Counted from the stretch's first letter, positions 20,725-31,672 are shown. The stretch: DNA of 64,000 nt from Varanus komodoensis (GCF_004798865.1 NW_025335317.1:29190882-29254881); one strand, 5' to 3'. A program made the numbers and translations. Notes: generated by a model from the sequence alone, not told the origin.

Positions 20725-22520
20725 CTAGGAAGGAAGGAGGGAGGGAGGAATAAATATTGTCAAAACAACCCAAAATTTATCAAAAAGTAAGTGGACAATT
20801 TTGATTCAGTACTGCAAAGCAATATGAATCCTTATTTTACATTTGCCAAAAATGTAAGGAGAAGATGAGCAGAAGAAACTTACACTACCCTAGATGCTTA
20901 TCATCCATCAAGGCAAAAAAGCAAAAATCTAAATACATTTTTAAAATAGTCTGATGGATAGTCTAAATCATTAGACTATCATTTAGTTCAATAGTTTAAG
21001 TTTTGATTCTATACAGAGTGAACACATGGCTCAAATGTGCCCAGATACACTTATCAGCCAGAACACAGAGAGGTGCAAGCAGATTTACTTCTTATGGAAC
21101 AATTCAGTAGACTGCCCTTTTTCATAAGCGCTAGAGACACATTTTGTGAATAAGTAAACATAGAAATATCAAAGGCCTGGTTCTAGACTTGGACATGTTC
21201 AGAATAGAGCTGTTAAAATCAGTAGTACTTAAGTTAGTCATTCCTAGTGTTCTGCTGATTTCAGTGGGTCAACTATAGGTATGCCTAAGTTTGGATCCAA
21301 CCTAAAAACAGGTAATATGTATTAGACACTGCACTGAACAAGGGGTTGAAATAGACACCACCAAGATCCCTTCCAATACTATGATTCTATATCTGTCAGA
21401 TTCATACTATGTGACTGTACCTCAGGAAAGCTTTGAAACCTAAACATAATGGCCACTATAAGTCATGAATGCAGTGGAATGTGGATATTCAAATAGGGGT
21501 GAGGGTATGTCGCCTTAAGAGAAATGACCTTAAGGGGAAAAGGGAGGTTCTTATTCTGGAGAGTGGGCATGCCTCCCATTACTTCTGTCACAGTGATGAG
21601 AAAGGGATCTGTCTTCTCAGAGAATGTACTGGATTGTTAGAGCTACATAGTCCTCCTTTGTGAGGGTGATATCTGTGAAGAAAAGGTATGAGCAAACATA
21701 GCAAGAATTTGCCTTTGAGATGCTCTTCTGTTATTTGGACATATAAGGAGCTGCTTTTGTCCTAATTTAGCTAAAGTTAGTTATGATTAAGTCCCATTGA
21801 ACCCATAGATTTTTGTAGTAGTAGTAGTAGTAGTAGTTGAGACCGAATAATAGTTGTTGTGATTAAGTCCTATTGGACTTCGGCACGCACATGGGTAAAT
21901 TTAGATGGAGTGAAACCAGAACATTTTACATTCCAACTTATTGTCCTGCCACCATCTGAGCTACAGTTAGTTGGAATATGTGTCAAGATTTTCTGTGCTG
22001 CTATGTTCATGCTGTGGAATTCCAGGAGATCCACATAAGAGCCAATGTGGCATAGCAGCTAGGAGGGCTTTGAAGCTGCAAGTTGAAGTCCCCGCTTAAA
22101 ATAGTGCATGCCTGTAAGCCAGCTGCCATCTCTCAGTCTATCCTACCTTATGTTGTTGTTCTGAAGATAAAATGGGTAGGAGTGTAGGAGGAGAACCATG
22201 TATGCTACTTTAAGCTCAATGGAGAAAATGCAAGATAGAAATCATAAGCAAGAAAGAATTCTGCTGGGTGCACCTTGATGTCCTTCCAATGCAATCAAAA
22301 GCCTTTTTATTTTTGTTTTGTTTTATGCATTGCTCCTTCAGCTAGAACGGTGTCACTTCACTGTTCATATCGTACTATTCAACCAAGCATCTGGGCATGC
22401 ACCATATAATCCTGACCTAGGGTTCTGCACTAATCTAGGTCCACCCTAAGAAGTGCACAGTGGCTAGTTAAAAGCACAGTGCTTGGAAACTGGACCCATC
22501 TTTTGAATGTTTATACTTAC
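20725..22520 (-). other. Intron 3 of the opsin pseudogene, with two short palindromic repeats
   Basis: About 1.8 kb. It holds a copy of the GGATCC-type dispersed repeat at 21225-21302, fragments resembling the AAGTCCCATTG motif at 21775-21900, and a short GTA run at 21817-21835. A 64-codon open frame at 21469-21663 is not conserved. Confidence 0.6.
21225..21302. repeat. Dispersed short repeat, GGATCC-ending type
   Basis: Contains TTAAGTTAGTCATTCCTAG and GATTTCAGTGGGTCAACT and ends TTTGGATCCAACC. It shares this order with 43955-44055 and partly with 26855-26952. MITE-like, class unknown. Confidence 0.5.
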
Positions 22521-22638
22521 TTTTCTAAGTTACTGTATTAATTTCCCATAGGATACCAAAATCACCATCAGTGGCAGTAGGAAACAGGTGGTGAAGAATG
22601 TCATAATGAAAGTATGATCATTATAGTCTCTGGAATAC
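22521..22638 (-). pseudogene. VA opsin exon 3 (internal stop)
   Basis: The acceptor is TTTTTTTTAG and the donor is AAA followed by GTAAGT. The 118-nt exon encodes the end of the second extracellular loop and TM5: YSRDYNDHTFIMTFFTTC, then LLPLMVILVSYGKLIQ, a TAA where a Lys codon is expected, then LRK. Intron 2 between exons 2 and 3 is only 80 bp (22639-22718). An AAA-to-TAA change would be a single substitution. Confidence 0.88.
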
Positions 22639-22718
22639 CTAAAAAAAACTCCCACACAGGTTCTTAAAGTTCTATCTGATTAGGCCTGATAAAATCCATG
22701 TTACATTCCTGTATTTAC

Positions 22719-22933
22719 CAGTTGGGCTCACAGGTAGTTCCAATCTTGCTGGTAGTATAGTTGCTCCATCCCATTGTAGGATGTAGGGATAGTCCATATG
22801 AAGGAGAAAACCCACACAAAGCCTATTCCAAGAGCTGCATGTTTGTCCCGGAGGCACATGTTTCCCAGGGGGTGGCAAATCACTATGTAGCGTTCAAAGG
22901 CAAGCAGAGCAAGAGACCAAAGGGCAACTATTC
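22719..22933 (-). pseudogene. VA opsin exon 2 (frameshifted)
   Basis: Begins after TTCTCATTACAG and ends at a GTAAAT donor. It encodes the end of TM3 with the ERY motif (LLAFERYIVICHPLGN), the second cytoplasmic loop (CLRDKHAALG), TM4 (FVWVFSFIWTIP) and, in another frame, TMGWSNYTTSKIGTTCEPN. The frame change is explained by four extra bases within CCTACATCCTACA, apparently a short slippage duplication. Without it the exon would be 211 nt and give a seamless opsin reading. The Cys that forms the conserved disulphide is retained. Confidence 0.88.
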
Positions 22934-22943
22934 CTGTAATGAG

Positions 22944-23610
22944 AATAAACATAGAATAACAGAATAAAAGCCATGCTAAATCAGATCAAAGGTCCATCTA
23001 ATTCAGCACTCCATATGCATGGTGAGAAAACAGCTGCCCACAAGAGCTCTCAAGCAGGATGGGTGCAAGATCTCCCCCTGCCCAAGCTGCTCAGCAACTG
23101 GTGTATGCAGGCAGGCCGCCTCTAATAAAGGAGGCAGCACACAGCCAGCATGGCTAGAAGGCACTGATAGCCTCCTCTCATGAATCTTTCCAATCTCTTT
23201 TTAAAGCCCTCCTGATCAGCAACCATCACCAATTCCCATGACAGCAAATTCCACAGTTTAACTATATGCTGTGTGAAGTAGTTCCTTTTATCTGTCTTAA
23301 TCCTTCCACCAATCAGCTTCATGGGATGAGCTCAGGTACTAGTGATTTTATTCCTTCTCCACTTTTTCCACACCATGCATTATTTTAAACACCTCCATAA
23401 TGTCTTCCCTTACTTGCCTTTTTTCTAAGCTGATCAGCCCCAGTTGTTGTAGCCACTTCTCATAGGGGAGTTGCTCCAGTCCCTTGATCATTTTTCTTGC
23501 CCTTCTCTGTAATTTTTCCAATTCAATAATGACCTTTCCCAGAACTGCACACAATATTCTAGGAGTGCTTGCACCAAAAATTTGTATAAGTGGAGTAAGA
23601 TTGTGGTGGG
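22944..23610 (-). mobile_element. L2/CR1-clade LINE 3' end
   Basis: On the minus strand a frame reads LEKLQRRARKMIKGLEQLPY, then LGLISLEKRQVREDIMEVFK, the C-terminal block of CR1/L2-type ORF2. A long 3' UTR follows (for example AACTGTGGAATTTGCTGTCA) and ends near 22945. The insertion lies directly upstream of opsin exon 2, within intron 1. Confidence 0.75.
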
Positions 23611-23794
23611 GCAGGATAGGGTGGAGCAAAAAAAGTGACTACGGTGTAGTGGGCAGAGTGCTTGACTTTTGCCAATAAGACCCAACGTCAATTCCCTAAT
23701 CAAATATTAGGCAACCTTCAATGTTTACAATCATGGCTTGGAAGGAGGAACAGGGAAAAATGTCTTGCCATTTACCTCTGGAAGGATGCCATTT

Positions 23795-24010
23795 TAAAAG
23801 CATAAGAATGGCCATGCTGGGTCAGGCCAAGGGTCCATCTAGTCTGGCACTCTGTTTACACAGTGGCCAAGCAGCTCCCCACAGGTTCCCACAAGCAGGA
23901 TGATATGAGTGTAGCAGTGCCCTCCTGCCCAAGTACCCCAGCAATGAGTGTTGGTAGGCATACTGCTCCAGGAGACTGGTAGCTATTGATAGTAGCTACC
24001 CATGAATGGT
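23795..24010 (-). mobile_element. L2/CR1-clade LINE 3' UTR, second copy
   Basis: AAGAATGGCCATGCTGGGTC, then AGGGTCCATCTAGTCTGGCA and the CCCACAAGCAGGA segment repeat the order seen at 22944-23150 in the same orientation. It is 5'-truncated and retains only the terminal approximately 200 bp. Confidence 0.7.
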
Positions 24011-24038
24011 AGCTTCTCCATGAATGTGTTTCTTTTAT

Positions 24039-24221
24039 GCATGTTTAGGCAGAATAAGGTCATGCACATGGTGGGCATGTCGTGAGCGAAGCCGGCTGGA
24101 GCCAGGGGTCAGACTAGATGGCCCAGGAGACCCCTTCTGACTCTCTCTGTTTCTATGTTTCTATGTCTTACAGCACCCAGCATTCCCCAGCCAGCATGGA
24201 CATTTTTCTGCCTAAACATGC
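24039..24221. repeat. 16-bp inverted repeat flanking a CR1 tail
   Basis: GCATGTTTAGGCAGAA at 24039-24054 is exactly the reverse complement of TTCTGCCTAAACATGC at 24206-24221. The CR1 3' end at 24060-24170 lies between them. Confidence 0.75.
24060..24170 (+). mobile_element. CR1 3' tail
   Basis: CATGGTGGGCATGTCGTGAG, the CCAGGGGTCAGACTAGATGG segment, then CTCTCTGTTTCTATGTTTCT. It is a 5'-truncated CR1 copy on the plus strand. Confidence 0.9.
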
Positions 24222-24685
24222 AGTGAATTATGCCTAAATTTATCTTAGCATTCAATCTGTTTTTACTATTAACAGCATTATTAGAAGCCATTAATAAAAG
24301 AGACCAAAAGAAAATACTTTTATTTTTAAGAGGTTGTTCATGAACTAGGTTCACTATTTAAGAGGTTGTTCAAGTTCTTTGGTGCAGGTTTTTTCAGGCA
24401 TAGATTTTCCCTCCACTTATGCTCATGCCAAAATGTTGTTATCTTTCCACACATGATGTTCTATAATATGCACATCACTGCTAGGAAAATACCATGCTTA
24501 CAACAGATACAGAACATCAAAGGAACATATATGGCTCTCTTAACCCTCTTTCTGCCTACAGGAGTCTTCTGGAGCAAGGGTGTGCAGAATGTTGTGTGCC
24601 ATTAGCCATCCTGGCAGGGACTTCTGAGTCTCAATGTCACACACATACAGAGATCTAACTTCTGCCCACCCTGCACTGACCCAGC

Positions 24686-24815
24686 TTTCCCCAACCTTGT
24701 ACCTGCACCACAATATTTTGGACTTTAACTTCCATCGGCCCCAGCCAGCAAGCCCAAGAGTCAGGAGTGCTAGGGGCTGTAGTCCAAAATATTGGGAGGG
24801 TGCCAGGTTAGGCAA
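24686..24815. mobile_element. Foldback MITE
   Basis: TTTTGGACTTTAACTTCC on the left pairs with GGGGCTGTAGTCCAAAAT on the right, and CCCCAACCTTGTACC pairs with GGTGCCAGGTTAGG. The whole element therefore forms one long imperfect hairpin around CAGCCAGCAAGCCC. This palindromic family is widespread in reptile genomes. No coding capacity. Confidence 0.75.
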
Positions 24816-26384
24816 GTCTGCTCTGGAAAGCATGGCAAGTACCATTGAAAGTTTCCCTCTTGGGGTTAAAAGCTGCTTCAAGGAAATTATTTTCATAGGA
24901 ACCATGATAAAGAAGTTTTATCTCTCCTGTGTTCAGCAGTCCTGGTCTTTAGGCTCGGGCAGTGGGGGAAGTGCTGTGACAGCTCTTTACATTTTTAAAA
25001 CCATGCATGTTAATTGCTTACAGACAACACCACTGTGAGCACAAGGGTGCATGGGAGTAAGTCAGCAGATGAGGGTGGACAGGAAAGAGGAAGTGCTCAC
25101 AAACTTTTTCTACAAGATGAATTTAAGCTCACTTTGGGGAGCTGGGCTGGGTTGAGGGGTGCTGAGGAATGAAGCTTAAAGAATGTAATATTGATAGAAC
25201 TTTCCAAGATTAGATACAATCCATCCAAGAAAAACTACATTTGAATCCCATTGATTCTAATGGGGGAGACTCCTAAGGCTTGGTTACTGCCAGTAAGAGG
25301 TTTAAGCTACAGTGCACTGGTATTTGAGCTGCACCCCTTTACCTTTGCCCCTGCCCCAATTTCCTTCAGTGCCACTCACCCCTGAAATGCAGCCCCCTCA
25401 AGAGCTTCTCAGTGGGTCTTTGCAAAACATTACTTGTCCAAGCATTTCATCTGAACTGTAAAAATTCAACAGCCTATTTCAACTTGAGTGAAACAATTTC
25501 AGAATCATTGCAAATGTTCTGAGGCAGCCCTGTCTCTCCCATAACAAGGAGTGTGGCACTTAGATCAGATTTCCAAGGCAGAGGCCACTGATGTGGTGTG
25601 GGCTCATGTTTATGCACCACCCCTTAGACCTGGGGAGCAGGGAGACCAGCAAGAAATTATCCTGTTTCATCAACTGGTTATCAGGATTCTGGGTTGGCTG
25701 TGTGGAAACTATTCTATTCAGGGCAGAAGCTATTCTATCTGTAAGGTTTCTGTCATCCTCACAGCAAGAAACAAATTGAAGGTTACAAAACTGTGCTGTT
25801 CCAAGAAGGAAGCCAGTGAGGAATATACATGGCAGCATTAAGAATGCAACCAGCATAACCTCATCCTGTCCCTGACCTCTCAGGGATAAATCACCCAAGA
25901 GCAGCTAACAAAAGAAATAGAAAAAGAAATCATCAAGTTCTGATATGTTTTTCCTCTCAAAGGAGTTTCATTGCAGGGCCCTATTATTTTTCTTCCCAGG
26001 TAGTCTCTATAAATCAGATTAATAATTGTTACTAAGAGCTTAAAGGCACAAGCCTATGTATATTTAGAGAGAAAATGTCCTACCACCCCCAACAGTGCTG
26101 GGAGCTTGAGTTGTAGGATAGTGTTCTGTCTAAACTCGCAGAAGATTGTATCCCATTAGTATGAAAGTGCAACCCTATGGTCCCCAGGTAAACATCCCAA
26201 AGACTACAGGGTTGTCTGCATTCCCACTGTCAAGGACCTCAGTAAGGAAGTCAGCGATCCCGCCCCACCACACCCCCTCACAGCTAATACGGAAAGAACT
26301 GCATCACCAGCCCTCTGTGGTTGGAGAAGTGACCTAGGAGGAAGAGGGAAAGGGGGAGGAGGAGGTGGGGTTCAAGCCCCAGTG
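24816..26384. other. Unassigned DNA, possible region of opsin exon 1
   Basis: If the opsin gene was once complete, exon 1 should lie upstream of exon 2, at coordinates above 22933, and could fall here. A minus-strand frame at 25560-25898 has a hydrophobic stretch VMLVAFLMLPCIFLTGFLLG that recalls an opsin TM1. The expected LRQPLNY and TM2 sequences do not follow, so I do not call it. Confidence 0.3.
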
Positions 26385-26530
26385 GTGAGGATGTTCAAGG
26401 ATAGGCTAGACATGCACATGTTAGGCATGTCGTGAGCAGCGCCACCTGGAGCCGGGGGGGTCAGACTAAATGACCCAGGAGGTTCCTTCTGACTCGGTCT
26501 GTTTCTATGTTTCTGTTTCTATGTTTCTAT
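26385..26530 (+). mobile_element. CR1 3' tail with extended (TTTCTATG)n
   Basis: GATGTTCAAGGATAGGCTAG, GGCATGTCGTGAGCAG, then a longer TTTCTATGTTTCTGTTTCTA run. 5'-truncated copy on the plus strand. Confidence 0.9.
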
Positions 26531-28252
26531 TTTGGTTGGCAGGGAGGGAAGGCCAGAGAAGCCAGGCCAGGAACATGGAAACAGAGCCAGTCAGAGTGAG
26601 CTTAGTTATTCTGAACTTTCTTGACCCTCCTTCCTTCCCTTTCCAAGCACCCTTTCAGGTGGGCTAAAAATTCCATCTAACAATCTACAGGACACGGAGG
26701 CCAAGACTGCTGCTCCTCCCACTAGCTGATCAGATGACTGCATTTGGGAACACTCACCAAGAGCACAATCAGTCACTGTGCACTTAAATGTATGTTTCTA
26801 TATATTTGTTCACATGTCTACACATAATGGATTGGTCCAGATTACACATAGAATAGGCCCACTCAAATTAATTGCATTTAAGTTAGTTGTGACTAATCCA
26901 AATCCCATTGATTCAGGGGGCCTTCTCTAAGTGTAACTAAATATGCATCTAGCCTATGGACTGCATTCTTAAAGAGCAATAATTTAAAGTGTAAACTGAT
27001 CCCAGTGAAAAGCATAGGATTTTCAGTGGTTCAACTTGCACAGTCCACTCACTCTTGCACTTAATGTTGGAGTCAAAAAGTGATGACAGGCTCAGGCCAG
27101 CAGTAATATTTTCAGGTAGCACCCCAGTAGAACCATCAGTGCTGAGTCCTTCAAAATGGGTTCCAATCCTGGGTGGTCTGGAGCCAGCTGTTTTACATCC
27201 CACAACCCCAACAACATAGCATTGCTTGAGTCTTTCAGGGAACTTAAAATGGCCATCACAGGCAAGGCACTATCCAAATTTCCCACAATGCCTTCCTACA
27301 TTGTGGGTGAGTAAAATGGTTCATCTTAGGGCCAGACACATGCCACAGCCGGGTAATCCTAACGTGTAACTTGCCCCCTCCTCCACATACACACTCACAC
27401 ACACATTAGAAGGGTCTCAGAGAGCACTTTAGCTTGGGTATATGCATGTGTGAAGCAGTCTCTGCTGACTTCTAGAAGTACATTTTGAATGACTTCACCG
27501 AAAAGCACTGAATGGACACAAGGCTTTTCTATATGTCTCATTTACTGTGTCTTCACCTTTCCCTACCCATGGTTTTTTATGGGTTCTTTAGACCCCATAA
27601 TAACCTTCCAATCTCAGTTCTGTTTTTTATAAGTGATTTCCTAGATGTTGTTTTGAGTAAGGAAATTGAACATAATTTCTGAAAGCAGAAGAAAGGATAT
27701 TGTCTTAATTCTGTAACTGCATTATTTCCTTACAACACAGTGGAATTATTCCACCATCTAGCAGTTATGTAGCAGAAAAGGAAACTCTCATTGTATAGAG
27801 CTCAGATCTCAGTTCCGTGACAAAGTCAACATTCAATGGAGCAGATTAACAAACAGTTAACAGACTGTGGTGGTTGTTCTACAACAGCCCATTCACAGAT
27901 GCAAGTCATCTCCTGATCCCATTATGTGATAAAGATGCATGTTTGAACTGATCCCTATTAATGGAATTCGGAGTTTTGTTTATATATTAGATCATCTCTC
28001 AACTATCAACAAAGGATATGTTCACAGTTTCCTATGCTGTTTTTCTGAGATGGAAAAGGTTGATAGCAGCATGAACCAGGGTTCCATTAGGAGAAGGAGA
28101 CTAGTGGAGTTAACTTCCTTTTCCAACAGGAAATTAGATCAAGAAGAGAAAAAAAACATTATCCTAACTACAAGAGGGTGGTCTTAATCAAAGTGAATAC
28201 CATCTGGAAATGTGCTGTGCTGTATATTCCAGAAGTATTTAAAGTGAGAACA
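26531..28252. other. Mostly unassigned DNA
   Basis: The only item I can mark is a degenerate GGATCC-type short repeat near 26855-26952 (AAGTTAGTTGTGACTAATCC, CCCATTGATTCAGGGGG). Open frames at 26949-27286 (minus) and 27939-28187 (plus) show no family. Confidence 0.4.
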
Positions 28253-28253
28253 C

Positions 28254-28300
28254 TGTGTGTGTGTGTCTGCGCATGCGTGCGTGTGCACACACACGTGTGC
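28254..28300. repeat. (GT)n-derived purine-pyrimidine alternation
   Basis: GT dinucleotides followed by GCGCATGCGTGCGTGTGC and CACACACACGTGTGC. The alternation could favour Z-form DNA; this is inferred from composition only. Confidence 0.7.
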
Positions 28301-28727
28301 ATATGCTAGGAACAAGTGAAGTAAGCCATGGCTTAGGGCTTCATATTAGAAGAGGCCCCTAAATATGCTGTAGATAACAAAAGGTGCAATTCTATAGGAA
28401 AGTCTGTAACCCTCCAAATTTGAACCATTTCAGGCATCCTTTCCAGGGTGCAAGGAGACTGAGGGGAAGGTCAGCTCTGTACTGATCTTGCAAAATAGCT
28501 AATCTTCGTTGTCTTACTGAGGTGTTTTGAAGCAGGAGAAAAGGAGGCTGAGGCTCTTGGCATATCCAGTCTTCTCTCCTCCAGAATGGCCACCAAATCC
28601 TTTCTCACAACTTCAGAGATTCACTGGTACACTTCTTTCTATGAAGCAGAGCTAACATCAGAACTGGGGTTCTGAAATCTCCTATGTAAAAATTGCTCTG
28701 TCAGAAGATTTATTATAACTGAATCAT

Positions 28728-28778
28728 TTAGTTTAAATAAACTGTTAATTAACTTAAATAACAGTTTAGTTTAAACTG
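28728..28778. repeat. AT-rich hairpin
   Basis: TTAGTTTAAATAAACTGTTA and TAACAGTTTAGTTTAAACTG are imperfect inverted copies separated by about 11 bases. Potential cruciform; no known role. Confidence 0.6.
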
Positions 28779-29279
28779 TAACATATAGCCAGGGGAAGGG
28801 GTGCTTCAGCATGGCATACCATCACCTGACACAGACTTGATTGTCTCAGCAAAGAAAAAATCTCAAGCAGGACCCAAGACCGGTCTCCCAAAAAACATAG
28901 GAAGAAAACCATGGCACTATGACACTGAACTTTGGTGTCCAACACCCAGAATATGGGAAGCAAACAACATGAATTTGAGCTCATAGTACATGAGGGCAAT
29001 TAGGATCTTATAAGAATAATCAAAACTTGGTGGAACAATTCAAATGACTGGAACTCTACCAATGAGGCATACAACCTGTTCAAGAAAAATAAAAAGGGCA
29101 AAAAGGAAGGTGGAGACCTATATCTGCACAGAAGATATCTGCACAGAAGGTAAGAGAGACCTATATCTGCACAAAAATACATGAAGAGGCACAGAAATAC
29201 ACGAAGAGGAACTTAGTAACCCCACTGAAGGCATCTTGAAGGCATCTTGTTTAATTTAAAGGGAGCAAACAAAAAGAAA

Positions 29280-29665
29280 AGCATAGTCATTGGCATCTAT
29301 TAGAGGCTTGAGAAGAGGAGACTTGTGGTAGGGGGGACATGATATCCCTTTATAGGTACTTCAAAGGCTGTCACAAAGAGGAAGGTCAAGATACCAGAGT
29401 GCAGGACACAGAATAACCAAGGCAAGCAGCAGCAACCCAGATTCAGGCTAGATATCAGGAAAAGTTTTCTCATTGTCAGAGCAATACGACAGTGGAGCCA
29501 GCTGCCTAGAGAGATGCTGGGCTCTCCCACACTAGAGGCATCCAAGATGAAACTGGACAGCCATCTGAGTGGGATGGTGTAACTTGGTGTCCTGCAACAG
29601 CAGGGGGTTGGAACCAAAGGCCTTCATGACCCCTTCCAACTCTACTGTTCTACTATTCTAACCTT
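29280..29665 (+). mobile_element. CR1-like LINE 3' end (older subfamily)
   Basis: GAGGCTTGAGAAGAGGAGAC encodes the LEKRRL block. Then comes AACCCAGATTCAGGCTAGAT, AGTGGAGCCAGCTGCCTAGA, and a tail TCTACTGTTCTACTATTCTA. It is the 3' continuation of the type seen at 3640-4837 and in reverse at 45541. Confidence 0.8.
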
Positions 29666-30008
29666 TCACAGAACATCCCCCATACAAATTCTGAACCCCC
29701 ATCTCCCAATCCCAATCTAAACCTAATCCCATCAGCTTCCCTCCCTTGGCTGCTAGACCACAGGGGTCAACTGCAGGTTGCCCAACTGTACTTCAGACCT
29801 CAAGAGGAGATGTTGTTTCATGTGGAACAAGGCACTGGAATGTGTTGCTAGTCTAGCTCTCTCCAACTGTGTTCATACATCAGGATAAACTATGGCAATT
29901 TATATGCTAGATATGGCTTATCCTGCTGTCTGACCTCCTGCAACCTATCCAAAAGTTGACAGCTACTTCATTACAAATAGAGAGAAGGGACCTCATACTT
30001 AGAGGTAC

Positions 30009-30357
30009 CATATTTCCCTGAAAATAAGACTGGGTCTTATATTAATTTTTGCTCCAGAAGATGCATTAGGGCTTATTTTCAGGTGATGTCTTATTTTTTC
30101 ATCTACAACAATCTACATTTATTCATTTATTCATGTACAAAAAACTACATTTATTCAAATACAGTCATGTCATCTTCTGGAACATCATATCTTTCCAAAC
30201 CCCAAATTGTGTTGCAACGGATGTACTAAATGTGTCCGTCTGGCTGACAATCTTAACTGGGGCTTATTTTGGGGGTAGGGCTTATATTACAAACATCCTG
30301 AAAAATCATGCTAGGGCTTATTTTCCAGTTAGGTCTTATTTTAGGGGAAACAGGGTA
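30009..30357. mobile_element. Non-autonomous DNA transposon with TIRs
   Basis: The left end CCATATTTCCCTGAAAATAA is inverted at the right as TTATTTTAGGGGAAACAGGG, flanked by TA on each side. Internal motifs GTCTTATATTAATTTTTGCT and GGGCTTATTTT recur several times in mirrored order, giving a long self-complementary structure of about 350 bp. I recognise it as a common vertebrate MITE but cannot assign the superfamily beyond probable Tc1/mariner. Confidence 0.7.
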
Positions 30358-31544
30358 GTCAGCCAGGCCCACAACAATCATAGGTATCTCTGCTTCTGTT
30401 TATGTAAATATGAATCAGAATAAGAACACCTGAGAACAGTTACAGATCCTGAAAACCCAGCTGAAAGAATAGATACACGAAGTCTAATGACCATAGTCTG
30501 TACAATATCTTGTCTGTGGGTGAAATATTATTCTGCATACAGAGTCTGAACATTGGAAGAGTTCATTTGAAAGTGATTATTCAAAAACTGATCTAGAAAT
30601 GGTTCGAAGTGTTACTTTCATTCAAAATAAGCTAATGGTAAAAAATGCCATCAGGAATTGCTAATCTATTTTCCAGCAATCAGCTTTGCCTATATATTTG
30701 ATATATAACAGCCTAGCCTATATATTTGATGAGGCAGCATTGTTCAACTTTGGATTCACACCTGCAGGAACAGATAAAAATGTGTAAGAGTATTAGAGGC
30801 TTGTACTTGAATATGTTACTGCAATTGTGTGCACACTGGTGGAACATGAATGGACTTTTAGAAAACACAATGGAAAGTTTGGTTCACCACAAAAAGGGAA
30901 CTTTTTGGCTTGTTAGAACTGAAAACTTTTAAGTTTGATCCATTTCTTGCCAACCATATATCACATGCAAACAGTGGAACTTGAAAGTCTGCATATTTGC
31001 CTAAAGTATGATGGAATCATTCCATTTCTGGCTTTAAAAAGTAAGAGAACCTGTTTCAGATGATTTGAGAAAAGCAGTTTGACTACTAACTCTGCACCAG
31101 AACATTCCCATGTTGAGCAACTAATTGTAATTGTGAGATATGTATCACCTGAATATGGTTTTCCCATTGAATGTTTTCAGCATTCCCTGAATTAGAAGAG
31201 TATGGCTAACAAAGTGCTAGATTATCTGAGCAATGACTGCAAAGTTGACTTCACTAAGTGTGGAGGACAGGCATATACAACTAGCCAGTAGATATAGTAG
31301 CAGCAAAAGCTCTAGAGAACTATAAGGATGATCTATATATTATATGTTCTGGTCATTCATTGACTCTTGATGCAGTTGATTGTTCCTCAAATGTAGTAAA
31401 TTTATATTATTTTTATTTTGACTGTAGTACAATAAATGCACACTATCTTCTCAGCTTCTACTAAATGCTAGACAATATTCAAATCATTCTTGAATCCAAA
31501 ATCTACAGTACCAAACGATCACTTTAAAAGTAGGTGTATGCTCT
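30358..31544. other. Unassigned AT-rich DNA
   Basis: No gene or nameable repeat. Open frames are under 70 codons. Confidence 0.45.
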
Positions 31545-31672
31545 GATCTGGGTGAGGCGGTGCTGGGGGCAGTTGCCCCTCACAGCAAGCAATTGTTTTT
31601 TGTTTTGTTTTGTTCTTACAGCTGCTGTATATATAAATTACCTGCTGAGGGGCAACTACCCCCCACACCTCC
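31545..31672. mobile_element. Hairpin MITE
   Basis: GGTGCTGGGGGCAGTTGCCC on the left is mirrored by GGGGCAACTACCCCCCACAC on the right, around a TTTTGTTTTGTTTTG and ATATATAA centre. The element is almost entirely stem. Family unknown. Confidence 0.65.

Larger units (their letters stand above)
20485..22933 (-). pseudogene. Vertebrate ancient (VA) opsin pseudogene, exons 2-4
   Basis: VA opsin is a retinal-binding, Gt-type coupled receptor of deep-brain and some retinal cells. Three collinear exons on the minus strand code for TM3 through TM7. Diagnostic segments are SKIGTTCEPNW (second extracellular loop), HTFIMTFFTTCF (TM5) and QGRLGSLQKPERQVTRMVV (start of TM6), plus the retinal-binding Lys in FFSKIATVYNP. 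Splice sites fit with matching phases: exon 2 ends TG, exon 3 starts G (Trp split); exon 3 ends AAA, exon 4 starts GTT. Damage seen: a 4-bp insertion near 22775-22787, a TAA stop at 22530-22532, NPIIH instead of NPIIY, and no GT after the final Gln of exon 4. Exons 1 and 5 were not found. Parietopsin or parapinopsin is possible but fits the loop motif less well. The symbol would be VA opsin (opnva). Confidence 0.85.

Noticed and set aside
25560-25898. Minus-strand open frame with VMLVAFLMLPCIFLTGFLLG, considered as opsin exon 1
   Set aside because: The hydrophobic stretch alone resembles TM1. The expected LRQPLNY, TM2 and the segment leading into exon 2 are not found in any frame.
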